64,000 nucleotides of DNA from JACPHD01 sp964526325 (GTDB lineage Bacteria; Patescibacteriota; Patescibacteriia; Patescibacteriales; GWC2-42-12), in the NCBI GenBank assembly GCA_964526325.1, contig CAZGKM010000002.1, positions 1 through 64,000 on the forward strand, given 5' to 3'. Position numbers and translations under genes: made by a program. The stretch's first letter is position 1, and each line of letters begins with the position of its first letter. Below the pieces are notes generated by a model. It was given only the letters and a program-made list of their open reading frames with translations, searched no databases and was not told where the DNA came from. Of this stretch, positions 9,296-16,964 are shown one piece after another.

Positions 9296-9500
9296 AATAT
9301 TTTTTAAAACTATAAATCCTAATTTATCTATTTAACTAATTATCAATTTACAATTATCAATTATCAATAAATAATCAATTGTTAAATTTTCAATTGAAAA
9401 TTATAACATTAAAAATTGTTTGAAAATTGAAAATTGATCATTGAAAATTTTTAAATTAAATCAATTTAAAATTTAAGTTTTTAATTAGTATATTAAATTT
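9296..9500. repeat. AT-rich palindromic spacer between groES and groEL
   Basis: This 205-base spacer is built from overlapping words of the type CAATTTTCAATTGAAAATTG and their near copies, forming several imperfect inverted repeats. The same words recur in the ATP-synthase spacers at about 10990-11090, 15390-15488 and 16857-16900. No gene is seen. Confidence 0.55.
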
Positions 9501-9791
9501 TTATTCTAGCACTGCTAGTATATCCCCCTCGCTGATAATTAAATATTCCACTCCGTCAACTTTTATTTCATCGGGAGAATATTTTTTAAACATAACTTTA
9601 TCACCGATTTTGACGCTCATTGGCGCTACTTGACCGTTATCAAGCATTTTACCCTGGCCCACGGCCACGACTTCACCTTTTTCCGGCTTTTCTTTATCCA
9701 TCGTATCTGGGAGGACGATACCGGCCTTGGTAATTTCATCCTGGGTGATTGGTTTGACCACTAAATGGTCATGTAAAGGTTTTAGTTTCAT
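9501..9791 (-). CDS. groES: Co-chaperonin GroES (10 kDa)
   Basis: 96 residues from ATG 9791 (MKLKPLHDHLVVKP). This start is chosen over the longer open frame to 9890 because the family begins here and the extra codons come from a palindromic intergenic repeat. Hallmarks: the mobile loop (about 16-33, with TKAGIVLPD), a GEVVAVGQG core and the GDKVMFKKY and DGVEYLIISEGDILAVLE C-terminal segments. It caps GroEL. It is the first gene of a heat-shock operon with a sigma-70-type promoter and a CIRCE operator upstream. Confidence 0.95.
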   Translation of the reverse strand: MKLKPLHDHLVVKPITQDEITKAGIVLPDTMDKEKPEKGEVVAVGQGKMLDNGQVAPMSVKIGDKVMFKKYSPDEIKVDGVEYLIISEGDILAVLE

Positions 9792-9831
9792 AAATACAGA
9801 TTTGTCATTGCGAGTGGCTTTCTTTTTTGTC

Positions 9832-9872
9832 ATTCCCGCGTAGGCCTGCCTGCCGGCAGACAGGCGGGAATC
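9832..9872. repeat. Palindromic GC-rich repeat upstream of groES
   Basis: Nested inverted repeat: outer arms TTCCCGC / GCGGGAA enclose a GCCTGCCTGCCGGCAGacAGGC core. It belongs to the same family as elements at 15909-15934, 16522-16541 and, inside tsaC, 19787-19806. It lies in the groES leader between the promoter and the start codon. Confidence 0.7.
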
Positions 9873-9913
9873 CAGAAATTCTTTCGCCATGACAGATAAT
9901 TAATTAATTGAAT

Positions 9914-9940
9914 TTAGCACTTGAATAGCTAGAGTGCTAA
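9914..9940 (-). promoter_or_regulatory. CIRCE operator (HrcA binding site)
   Basis: TTAGCACTT - nine bases - GAGTGCTAA. It matches the CIRCE consensus TTAGCACTC-N9-GAGTGCTAA except for one base in the left arm. It sits just downstream of the groES -10 element, the usual position for HrcA repression. Confidence 0.92.
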
Positions 9941-9951
9941 TCTATTATTGT

Positions 9952-9980
9952 ATTTTAACCGCTGAATCAAAGGTTGTCAA
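9952..9980 (-). promoter_or_regulatory. Sigma-70-type promoter of groES-groEL
   Basis: On the minus strand, TTGACA (9980-9975), a 17-base spacer and TAAAAT (9957-9952). The expected transcription start lies about five bases before the CIRCE operator. Confidence 0.8.
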
Positions 9981-10072
9981 GTACTTAAAATTCTGGCTTA
10001 TTTTAAATAAAAAGCGATTAAGCAAAAAGCTAAATCGCTAAATATGGAAAATCTATTATTATGTTTTTGTTG

Positions 10073-10456
10073 TTACGGTCTGATTGATGAATGGTGGTGC
10101 ATTATTTCAAAACCGCCATTTTCCTTTAATTTGACAACATAGGAAAATCTGGCCTTAACAATATCCCTCTTATCATCAGACCCCAATTCAAAATTGTACA
10201 TCCCTGAATGCAGATAAATATCGGGCCCGAGAATTTGAACTTCGTCATCAATTATCTCGCCGGTAGGATTTTTTTCAAGGAAATGCTTGAAATATTCCTC
10301 TGCTCCGCTCCGGCCTTTTTTAAATTCGCCTGAAACGGTCGGTAAAAAAGTCGCGCCTTCCGCGTAAAGTTCAGCCACTTTTTTTGAATCACCGGTCTGA
10401 AGAGCCTGATTCCAAATTGAAAAATTACGTCTGGCAATTTCTTTTATTTTCTCCAT
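10073..10456 (-). CDS. NTF2-like / SnoaL-type fold protein (CaMKII-association-domain-like)
   Basis: 127 residues from ATG 10456, chosen because GGAG lies six bases upstream; an upstream in-frame ATG at 10504 would add 16 residues. The pattern (IWNQALQTGDSKKVAELYAEGATFLP ... GRSGAEEYFKHFL ... SYVVKLKENGGFEIMHHHSS) fits the SgcJ/EcaC or CaMKII-association-domain branch of the NTF2-like superfamily, a cone-shaped fold used for small-ligand binding or isomerisation. It lies 61 bases downstream of atpC and upstream of the groE promoter. Function unknown. Confidence 0.7.
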   Translation of the reverse strand: MEKIKEIARRNFSIWNQALQTGDSKKVAELYAEGATFLPTVSGEFKKGRSGAEEYFKHFLEKNPTGEIIDDEVQILGPDIYLHSGMYNFELGSDDKRDIVKARFSYVVKLKENGGFEIMHHHSSIRP

Positions 10457-10517
10457 GTTAATCTCCATAAGTTTATTAATGTGATTAATATTTAAATTTT
10501 CCATATTGTTTTATTTT

Positions 10518-10955
10518 TTACTCAATATTTTTTATTTTCCGCCATCTTTTAATCGCTTTAGTCCTGGCCAGCTCGCGTTCAATGGCGGCGTTAACTTCAA
10601 CGAAATCAACATTCTCGCCGCGGCGCGCTTTTTCTTTAAGCTCGGCCGCTCTTCTATGAGCTTCTTCCACCCGATCCATATCAATTTCTTGAGCTCGTTC
10701 AGCGGTATCCGCTAAAATTACCACTTTATCTTTCAAAACTTCTAAAAACCCTCCGGAAATTGACATAATTTCATCTTCGCCATTTTTCTTTTTAACATGA
10801 ACCACCCCCGGCATCAAGCTTGATACTAATGGAATATGATTAGGCAAAACCGTAATCTCGCCGGCTTTAGTCGGCACGGTAATCTGGGTAATTTCTTCCT
10901 TAAGCACGACGCGCTCGGGCGTAACGATCTCGAATTTTATGAATTTATCAGACAT
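10518..10955 (-). CDS. atpC: ATP synthase F1 epsilon subunit
   Basis: 145 residues from ATG 10955 (MSDKFIKFEIVTPERVV). The longer frame would need a TTG start at 10973. The N-terminal beta sandwich has the family motifs VPTKAGEITVLPNHIPLVSSL and SISGGFLEVLKDKVVILAD (each part of a longer match), followed by the helical hairpin (about 95-145). It couples the F1 central stalk to the c-ring and can inhibit ATP hydrolysis. Last gene of the ATP synthase set, 140 bases after atpD. Confidence 0.95.
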   Translation of the reverse strand: MSDKFIKFEIVTPERVVLKEEITQITVPTKAGEITVLPNHIPLVSSLMPGVVHVKKKNGEDEIMSISGGFLEVLKDKVVILADTAERAQEIDMDRVEEAHRRAAELKEKARRGENVDFVEVNAAIERELARTKAIKRWRKIKNIE

Positions 10956-10984
10956 AATTTTTAATTGTCTCAATTTCCAATCAC

Positions 10985-11090
10985 CAATGAATGACCGATA
11001 AATTAATTTTCAATTGCTTGTCCTGGCTCGGTCAGGGATAATTTAATAATTGAAAATTTATTGAAAATTGGTTATTGGGATTTGAAAATT
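10985..11090. repeat. Palindromic AT-rich spacer between atpD and atpC
   Basis: TTTTCAATT and AATTGAAAA arms surround a small hairpin (TCCTGGC TCG GTCAGGGA). It is of the same type as the spacers before groEL, atpA and atpE. No gene seen. Confidence 0.5.
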
Positions 11091-11095
11091 TTATA

Positions 11096-12478
11096 TTACT
11101 TTCCTACTTCTTCAATCCCGCCTTTCATATAAAAATCTCCTTCGCTTTTATCGTCGTGCTTGCCTGCCAGAATTTCTTTGAAACCGCGGATTGTATCAGC
11201 AAGTTTAACGTATTTCCCGGGATGGCCGGTAAAAGTTTCGGCCACGGCAAACGGCTGGGATAAAAATCTCTGCATTTTTCTGGCGCGCGATACGGTAATT
11301 TTATCCTCAACCGATAATTCTTCCATGCCTAAAATAGCGATAATATCCTGCAAATCCTTATATCTTTGCAATACCTTCTGCACGCCTCGGGCAATATCAT
11401 AATGCTCTTGGCCGACTATTTTCGGGTCTAGGATAACCGAGGAAGAATCCAGCGGATCTACGGCCGGATAAATGCCAAGTTCTGACAAACTGCGGGACAA
11501 AACGACCGTAGAGTCAAGATGGCCGAAAGTTGTGGCCGGCGCCGGATCGGTTAAATCGTCAGCCGGTACGTACACCGCTTGAATAGATGTAATTGACCCT
11601 TTGTCTGTTGAAGTAATGCGCTCTTGTAACTCGCCCATTTCGGTGGCGAGTGTCGGCTGATAGCCCACGGCGCTCGGCATGCGGCCGAGTAGCGCCGATA
11701 CTTCCGAACCGGCTTGGGTAAATCTAAAAATGTTATCTATAAAAAGCAATACGTCTTTATTTTTTTCATCACGGAAATATTCGGCGATAGACAAGCCGGA
11801 TAAAGCCACGCGAGCGCGAGCCCCCGGCGGTTCGTTCATCTGCCCGAAAACCATGGCCAGTTTGTCTATAACTTTAGCCGATTTCATTTCGTGGTAAAGA
11901 TCATTGCCTTCGCGCGTTCTTTCTCCCACGCCGGCGAAGACGGAAACGCCGCCATGCGCTTTAGCGATATTATTTATCAGTTCCTGAATAACCACGGTTT
12001 TACCGACTCCGGCTCCGCCGAATAAACCGACTTTGCCACCTTTTAAAATCGGGCAGATTAAATCAATAACTTTAATCCCGGTTTCTAAAATTTCGGTTTT
12101 GGTCGATTGCGAAACGAATTCAGGGGCCGGGCGATGAATCGGATATCTTTTCGCGGTTTTAACTGCCGCTCCGCCGTCAACCGGTTCGCCTAAAACGTTA
12201 AAAATCCGGCCTAATGTTTCCTCGCCTACCGGCACGCTAATATTATCTCCGGTATTTACAACAAAGTCGCCGCGCTTAAGCCCGTCGGTTGTTCCCATGG
12301 CAATAGTTCTGACTACGCTCCCGCCTAGATGCTGCTGAGTCTCTAACACCAGCTTTTGGCCGTGATTATCAATTTCCAAAGCCGTGTAAACTTCCGGCAA
12401 CTCATCCGCAAAATATACATCCACGACTGCGCCGATTACTTGTTTTACTGTTCCTTGTTTTTGATTTTTTTCACTCAT
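11096..12478 (-). CDS. atpD: ATP synthase F1 beta subunit (catalytic)
   Basis: 460 residues. P-loop GGAGVGKT at 154-161, a GERTREGNDLYHEM segment with the catalytic Glu, Walker B VLLFIDNIFRFTQ, and an MPSAVGYQPTLATEMG loop, all as in catalytic beta subunits. It hydrolyses or synthesises ATP at the alpha-beta interface. On the minus strand it follows atpG after a 360-base interruption that contains a plus-strand gene, so atpD-atpC may need its own promoter or read-through past the opposite-strand unit. Confidence 0.98.
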   Translation of the reverse strand: MSEKNQKQGTVKQVIGAVVDVYFADELPEVYTALEIDNHGQKLVLETQQHLGGSVVRTIAMGTTDGLKRGDFVVNTGDNISVPVGEETLGRIFNVLGEPVDGGAAVKTAKRYPIHRPAPEFVSQSTKTEILETGIKVIDLICPILKGGKVGLFGGAGVGKTVVIQELINNIAKAHGGVSVFAGVGERTREGNDLYHEMKSAKVIDKLAMVFGQMNEPPGARARVALSGLSIAEYFRDEKNKDVLLFIDNIFRFTQAGSEVSALLGRMPSAVGYQPTLATEMGELQERITSTDKGSITSIQAVYVPADDLTDPAPATTFGHLDSTVVLSRSLSELGIYPAVDPLDSSSVILDPKIVGQEHYDIARGVQKVLQRYKDLQDIIAILGMEELSVEDKITVSRARKMQRFLSQPFAVAETFTGHPGKYVKLADTIRGFKEILAGKHDDKSEGDFYMKGGIEEVGK

Positions 12479-12482
12479 ATTA

Positions 12483-12511
12483 TTGACAAATTATTAATTA
12501 TATGCTATAGT
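12483..12511 (+). promoter_or_regulatory. Sigma-70-type promoter of the 60-aa membrane protein gene
   Basis: TTGACA (12483-12488), a 17-base spacer and TATAGT (12506-12511). It points away from atpD, whose start codon is only five bases from the -35 box. Confidence 0.8.
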
Positions 12512-12568
12512 ATTATATTATATTTTAAACGCTCATTAAATAATTTAATACAACCTGGAGGAGTAAAA

Positions 12569-12751
12569 ATGAAAAAACTACTTTGTTCATTTGGAGCAGC
12601 ACTGATTGCAGCAATAATCACCACATTTTCTATCCATTATTTTGATAACGTAAGTATGGATATTTGTATTTTGTTCGGCCTTTCGGTTTTGGGATTTCTT
12701 ATCACATTAACCTTATGTTGCTTCAGAGCAACATTAACTCCTATAAAATAA
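12569..12751 (+). CDS. Small two-helix membrane protein inserted in the atp cluster
   Basis: 60 residues from ATG 12569; the preceding GGAGGAG is a near-perfect Shine-Dalgarno and decides this start over the longer frame from 12356. Helix 1 (about 4-24, LLCSFGAALIAAIITTFSI) and helix 2 (about 31-52, ICILFGLSVLGFLITLTLCC) are joined by a short loop. It has its own promoter (TTGACA-17-TATAGT) and terminator (12770-12804), so it is a complete monocistronic unit on the strand opposite to the flanking atpG and atpD. No family recognised. It may be an ATP-synthase-associated or unrelated small membrane protein. Confidence 0.8.
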   Translation: MKKLLCSFGAALIAAIITTFSIHYFDNVSMDICILFGLSVLGFLITLTLCCFRATLTPIK

Positions 12752-12769
12752 AAATTCGCTTGCTCCACT

Positions 12770-12804
12770 CGCCATCCTTTATCTTAAGGATGGCGATTTT
12801 TTTT
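12770..12804 (+). terminator. Intrinsic terminator of the 60-aa membrane protein gene
   Basis: Perfect 10-bp stem CGCCATCCTT / AAGGATGGCG with a six-base loop, then A and eight T residues. Confidence 0.9.
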
Positions 12805-12838
12805 AAATTTTTTTATATCTAATTTATCAAAAAATAAT

Positions 12839-13810
12839 CTACTCCGCTAACGCATTGGCTCCTGCCGATATTTCCGCAATTTCAGCCGTTATGCTGGCTT
12901 GTCTGGCTTTATTGTACGACAAGGTCAATTCGTTCACCATATCTCCGGCCGCGTCCGTGGCCTGGTGCATAGCGGCCATGCGCGCGCTATGCTCGGAGGC
13001 ATTAGACTCAAGCAAGGCCTGATAAAGCTGGATTTCAATCAATCTCGGTAGCATGTCATTTAAAACTTCTTCCGGACTTGGCTCAAAAACATATTCATAA
13101 TTAAATTGTCCGCTTTGCAGATATTTCTTTTCTTTCTCTTCAATAAATTGTTTATCAAGTCCGAGTCTGGTATCTTTTCCGACAATGCCCAAATATTCGT
13201 CAGTTTGATCTATTTCTATGGGTAAAATTTGCTTAACCCTGGGAATTTGCTTTGAAGAACTTACAAAGTCCGTGTAAGCTACCATTACTTTGTCGTATTT
13301 ACCGCTTAAATATTCACCTATAATTAAATTGGCTACCGGCACAATCTCATTTACTTCACTGGCTAAATCAAGCTTGGGAAAATCAGCCACTACCGTCTGA
13401 CCGTGACGATGTATGGCCGCGCCCTTTTTACCGATTAAAACAAATTCGGCTTCTATTTCCGCTTCTTCGCCTATTTTTTGATATTTTATAATTGACTCAT
13501 GAACTTTATTAATAATTGCCGTATTAAAACCGCCACACAGTCCGCGGTTGGAAGTAATTAAAATAATGCCAACCTTCTTAATTTCTTTTCTTGGAGTTAA
13601 AAGCTGATGCAGTGCTTGATTATCGCTGTTTGCGGAACGGGATAAATTCAAAACCGTCAGCCAGCTTAAATTGGCATAAGTCCTGGTTTTAAGCACGGCT
13701 TCAATCGCTTTGCGCATTTTCGATGCCGCCACCATTTCCATGGCCTTAGTAATTTTCTTGGTATTACCAATTGACTTTATTCGGTTTTTTATATCTCGAC
13801 CTGATGGCAT
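12839..13810 (-). CDS. atpG: ATP synthase F1 gamma subunit
   Basis: 323 residues, slightly longer than the usual 285-295. The N-terminal coiled-coil helix carries the signature DIKNRIKSIGNTKKITKAMEMVAASKMRKA (in part), the central Rossmann-like part has SNRGLCGGFNTAI, and the C-terminal helix has ASEHSARMAAMHQATDAAGD. This is the rotating central shaft. It starts one base after atpA ends, so the two are translationally coupled. Downstream the operon is interrupted by an opposite-strand gene. Confidence 0.97.
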   Translation of the reverse strand: MPSGRDIKNRIKSIGNTKKITKAMEMVAASKMRKAIEAVLKTRTYANLSWLTVLNLSRSANSDNQALHQLLTPRKEIKKVGIILITSNRGLCGGFNTAIINKVHESIIKYQKIGEEAEIEAEFVLIGKKGAAIHRHGQTVVADFPKLDLASEVNEIVPVANLIIGEYLSGKYDKVMVAYTDFVSSSKQIPRVKQILPIEIDQTDEYLGIVGKDTRLGLDKQFIEEKEKKYLQSGQFNYEYVFEPSPEEVLNDMLPRLIEIQLYQALLESNASEHSARMAAMHQATDAAGDMVNELTLSYNKARQASITAEIAEISAGANALAE

Positions 13811-13811
13811 A

Positions 13812-15368
13812 CTATTTTATTAAATAATCCAAATTATTTTTATAATCATTAATTAAACTCTTCATCTCCCCTTCCAGCTTCTCGCTTAAATCTTTTTTCT
13901 CGGCAATCTCCTTTAAAATATCAGCGCCGGAAACAGCCGCGTATTTATATAAACCTGATTCAAAATCAGAAATTCTTTCAACCGGCACATCGTCAATCAA
14001 GCCATTAATTAAAGCGAAAAAAACCAAGATTTGATTGGCTACGGACACGGGGCTGAACTGCCCCTGTTTAAATATTTCCTGAAGTCTCTTGCCGCGTTCC
14101 AATTTAGCCTTAGTATCTTTATCCAATTCCGAACCGAATTGGGCGAAAGCGGCCAATTCTCTGAACTGAGCGGCTTCAAGCTTCATTTTTCCGGCCACTT
14201 TTTTCATGGCTTTAATCTGGGCGCTTGAACCTACGCGTGAAACCGACAGGCCGGCGTCCACAGCCGGTCGATTACCTTGATAAAATAACTCCGGCATTAA
14301 ATAAATCTGGCCGTCGGTAATGGAAATAACATTAGTCGGAATATAGGCCGACATATCGCCTGATTGAGTTTCAATAATCGGTAAAGCCGTGATTGAACCG
14401 CCGCCGAATTCCGGATTTAATTTGCATGCTCTTTCTAAGAGCCTTGAATGTAAATAAAAAACATCGCCCGGATAAGCTTCACGCCCTGGCGGACGGCGCA
14501 AGAGCAGGGAAATTTCACGGTAAGCTACCGCGTGTTTTGATAAATCATCATAAACTATTAAAACATCTTCGCCTTTGTCCAGAAAATATTCGGCCATGGC
14601 GCAGCCGGCATAAGGCGCGATATAAAGAAGTGACGCCGGGTCGCTAGCGCCGGCTAAAACCACGGTAGTATAGGCCAGCGCGCCTGATTGTTCAAGCTTA
14701 GCCACAATGCCGGCCACTTTAGACTCTTTTTGCCCGATAGCCACATAAATACATTTCATGTTCTGGCCTTTTTGATTAATAATTGCATCAATAGCGATAG
14801 CGCTTTTACCGATCTGGCGGTCGCCGATAATCAATTCTCTTTGGCCGCGGCCGATTGGTATAATCGCATCAATAGCTTTAATGCCGGTTTGTACCGGCTG
14901 CTTGACCGATTCGCGGGTAATAACGCCCGGAGCGATTTTTTCCACCGGATAAAATTTATCCGCCCGAATTTCTCCTTTGCCGTCCAACGGCACGCCCAAA
15001 GGATTGACAACGCGTCCTATTATCGCATTACCGGCCGGTACTTCCAAAATTTTATTTAAACACTTGACTTCATCGCCTTCTTTAATGCCCAGATAATCGC
15101 CTAAAATAATAGCTCCCACGCGATCTTCTTCAAGATTTAACGCCATACCATAAACCGAACCTCTAGCGGCTTTTTTATCCTCCGGAGCTTTAGCGGCAGG
15201 GGAAAATTCTAACATCTCCGACATCATAACCTCGGAAATACCTTCAATTCTGGCAATACCATCGCCAACTTCAATAACCCGGCCGATGGTTTCATGTTTG
15301 ATGCCGGTTTTAAAACCGGCAATCTGCTCTTTTAATTGTTCAACAATAAAATCTTTTGTATTAGACAT
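13812..15368 (-). CDS. atpA: ATP synthase F1 alpha subunit
   Basis: 518 residues. P-loop variant GDRQIGKSA (182-190; the usual form is GDRQTGKTA), ALPIIETQSGD and PTNVISITDGQI segments, and an Arg-finger region VSRVGSSAQ. Compared with the family there is an insert of about a dozen residues near 56-70 (PAAKAPEDKKAARG) before VYGMALNLEE. It forms the noncatalytic nucleotide sites of the F1 hexamer. Start ATG 15368 follows atpH by about 120 bases of AT-rich repeats. Confidence 0.98.
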   Translation of the reverse strand: MSNTKDFIVEQLKEQIAGFKTGIKHETIGRVIEVGDGIARIEGISEVMMSEMLEFSPAAKAPEDKKAARGSVYGMALNLEEDRVGAIILGDYLGIKEGDEVKCLNKILEVPAGNAIIGRVVNPLGVPLDGKGEIRADKFYPVEKIAPGVITRESVKQPVQTGIKAIDAIIPIGRGQRELIIGDRQIGKSAIAIDAIINQKGQNMKCIYVAIGQKESKVAGIVAKLEQSGALAYTTVVLAGASDPASLLYIAPYAGCAMAEYFLDKGEDVLIVYDDLSKHAVAYREISLLLRRPPGREAYPGDVFYLHSRLLERACKLNPEFGGGSITALPIIETQSGDMSAYIPTNVISITDGQIYLMPELFYQGNRPAVDAGLSVSRVGSSAQIKAMKKVAGKMKLEAAQFRELAAFAQFGSELDKDTKAKLERGKRLQEIFKQGQFSPVSVANQILVFFALINGLIDDVPVERISDFESGLYKYAAVSGADILKEIAEKKDLSEKLEGEMKSLINDYKNNLDYLIK

Positions 15369-15389
15369 ATAATTGAAATATCTAATTTT

Positions 15390-15488
15390 TAATTTCTAAT
15401 TTCTAAACAATTTCTCAATTTTTCAATTTCTAAATTTGAAAATTAATTCATTGAAAATTGTTTGAAAATTGTAAATTGAAAATTGAAA
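15390..15488. repeat. AT-rich palindromic spacer between atpH and atpA
   Basis: Repeated words of the type TTTCAATTTTCAATTT and TTGAAAATTG form imperfect inverted repeats, like those between groES and groEL. No gene seen. Confidence 0.5.
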
Positions 15489-15489
15489 A

Positions 15490-15891
15490 TTATTTAATTA
15501 ATTTCTCTTTTAACTCAGCTAATTGTGTTTTAAGGCTTCCGTCTACCACCCTGTCTCCATATCTTATAACCACTCCGCCCAATATATTTTTATCAATTTT
15601 TTCAGTTAACAAAACTTCTTTGGCGCCGGACAATTCGGCAATATAATTTTCCAATAATTTAATATTGGCTTTATCTAAATTATTGGCGCTTGAGATGTTA
15701 GCTTCTATTATGCCATGTTTTTCATTCCAAATTTTTGTAAATTCGGCTGAAATTTTATCGGCTTTTGCCAGCATTTTTTTTTCGGCTAAAAGTTTAACGA
15801 ATCCGGTTATAATAGCCTTAACCTCGCTAGGCGATTTTCCGTCTACTGCTTCATATAAACTTAAAGCGAATTGTTTTGGCTTTATTTTCAT
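15490..15891 (-). CDS. atpH: ATP synthase F1 delta subunit, short form
   Basis: 133 residues against about 175-180 in most bacteria. The N-terminal helical domain (FALSLYEAVDG ... GFVKLLAEKKMLAKADKISAEF) is condensed, but the C-terminal signature LTEKIDKNILGGVVIRYGDRVVDGSLKTQL (in part) is intact. The subunit links the F1 head to the peripheral b stalk. It sits between atpF and atpA as expected. The short length suggests a reduced OSCP-like domain. Confidence 0.92.
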   Translation of the reverse strand: MKIKPKQFALSLYEAVDGKSPSEVKAIITGFVKLLAEKKMLAKADKISAEFTKIWNEKHGIIEANISSANNLDKANIKLLENYIAELSGAKEVLLTEKIDKNILGGVVIRYGDRVVDGSLKTQLAELKEKLIK

Positions 15892-15905
15892 ATTATTAAC
15901 TTATT

Positions 15906-15936
15906 ATTCCCGCGCAGGCCTGCCGGCAGGCGGTGA
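15906..15936. repeat. Palindromic GC-rich repeat between atpF and atpH
   Basis: The core CAGGCCTGCCGGCAGGC is flanked by CCCGCG and GGTGATCC. Same family as the repeat upstream of groES. Confidence 0.65.
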
Positions 15937-15948
15937 TCCAAAAATTAT

Positions 15949-16437
15949 TTACTTCATCATCCTCCTGATTATTTCCTTGTCTTTTTTTTCATCAATCTTT
16001 TCTCCTAAAACTTTTTCTACGGTAAAAATAACCAAATCGGCCACTTCTTTTTTAATTTCCTTTAAAGTGGCTGCCTTTTCCGTTTGCATTTTTTGCTTTT
16101 CCAAATTTATAATCTGGCCGATCTCTTCTTTGGCGCGGACAATCATTTCCTGCTTGCGCGCGTCGGCGTCAATCGCGGCTTTTTCCAATACGGCATTAGC
16201 TTGTTTCTTGGCTTCAGACATTGCTTTATTAAATTCGACTTGCGTTTCGTTTAATTTTTCTTCAACTTTTTTAGCGTCCAGAAGCCCTTTCTCAATCTTA
16301 GCCGTTCTTTCGGACATAACCTTAGTAAGCGGTTTAAAAACAAACCAAAATAAAATCGCAAAGATGATGGCAAAATTAACCATTTGCGCAATTAATAGAT
16401 GCCAATCAATATGAAATGTTTCGATTAAACTATCCAT
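15949..16437 (-). CDS. atpF: ATP synthase Fo b subunit
   Basis: 162 residues. One N-terminal membrane helix (about 11-32, LIAQMVNFAIIFAILFWFVF) followed directly by the family KPLTKVMSERTAKIEKGL and a long charged Ala/Glu/Lys/Gln-rich coiled coil to the C-terminus. It forms the peripheral stalk that holds F1 static. It lies between atpE and atpH; a long palindrome-containing spacer separates it from atpE. Confidence 0.95.
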   Translation of the reverse strand: MDSLIETFHIDWHLLIAQMVNFAIIFAILFWFVFKPLTKVMSERTAKIEKGLLDAKKVEEKLNETQVEFNKAMSEAKKQANAVLEKAAIDADARKQEMIVRAKEEIGQIINLEKQKMQTEKAATLKEIKKEVADLVIFTVEKVLGEKIDEKKDKEIIRRMMK

Positions 16438-16521
16438 AATATTTATAATTTAAAGTTGAAATATCAAAATGCAAAATGATAATGTAAAATTTGAAATTTT
16501 TAATTACTTAATTTTTACATT

Positions 16522-16541
16522 CCTGCCTGCCGGCAGGCAGG
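16522..16541. repeat. Perfect 20-base palindrome between atpE and atpF
   Basis: CCTGCCTGCCGGCAGGCAGG is a perfect palindrome. Flanking AT-rich arms (about 16445-16500 and 16545-16580) extend it as an imperfect inverted repeat. Confidence 0.8.
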
Positions 16542-16595
16542 TTAAATTGCCATTTTGATTTTTGCACTTTAAACTTTATATTAATAATTTTACCC

Positions 16596-16623
16596 TTGCC
16601 CCAAAGATTTAACCCCGGGGCAA
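16596..16623 (-). terminator. Hairpin downstream of atpE (attenuator or mRNA-stabilising)
   Basis: A 7-bp GC-rich stem TTGCCCC / GGGGCAA with a 14-base loop lies 20 bases past the atpE stop codon. There is no long T tract, so partial termination or 3'-end protection of the highly needed c-subunit message is more likely than full termination (inference). Confidence 0.45.
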
Positions 16624-16643
16624 TGCGTAATACTATTAATTTT

Positions 16644-16856
16644 CTACTTAATACTGAAAGCGATGACTAAGGCATAGATGGCGACCGCTTCGGCAAAAGC
16701 TGAAGCGAGCAGCATCGGAACTAAAATTTTTCCGGCTGCTTCCGGGTTGCGGCCAATCGCTTCCATGGCTTTAGCTCCGATCATGCCGATGCCTAAAGCC
16801 GGCGCGATTGAGCCAATGCCAATAGCTAAAGCCTTAGCTAACATTACTGTGTCCAT
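16644..16856 (-). CDS. atpE: ATP synthase Fo c subunit
   Basis: 70 residues: two membrane helices joined by the polar loop GRNPEAAGK (35-43). The ion-carrying carboxylate is Glu56 in FAEAVAIYALVIAF. There is no Gln in the first helix, and Ala rather than Ser/Thr follows Glu56, so the Na+-binding signature is missing and H+ coupling is inferred. It forms the rotor ring. It lies between atpB and atpF, with hairpins on the downstream side. Confidence 0.95.
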   Translation of the reverse strand: MDTVMLAKALAIGIGSIAPALGIGMIGAKAMEAIGRNPEAAGKILVPMLLASAFAEAVAIYALVIAFSIK

Positions 16857-16964
16857 AAAATTGATAATTGAAAATTGATAATTGAAAATTTGGAAATATT
16901 TATAAATCGCAAACTTCCAATCTAACTTTCAATATTTAATAATATATTAATTATAAATTTTTAC

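Noticed and set aside
9501..9890. GroES with 33 extra N-terminal residues
   Set aside because: The extra codons come from a palindromic intergenic repeat, and family members begin at the ATG at 9791.
12356..12751. 131-residue plus-strand ORF overlapping atpD
   Set aside because: The ribosome binding site and promoter show that the real gene starts at 12569. The upstream part is antisense to atpD.
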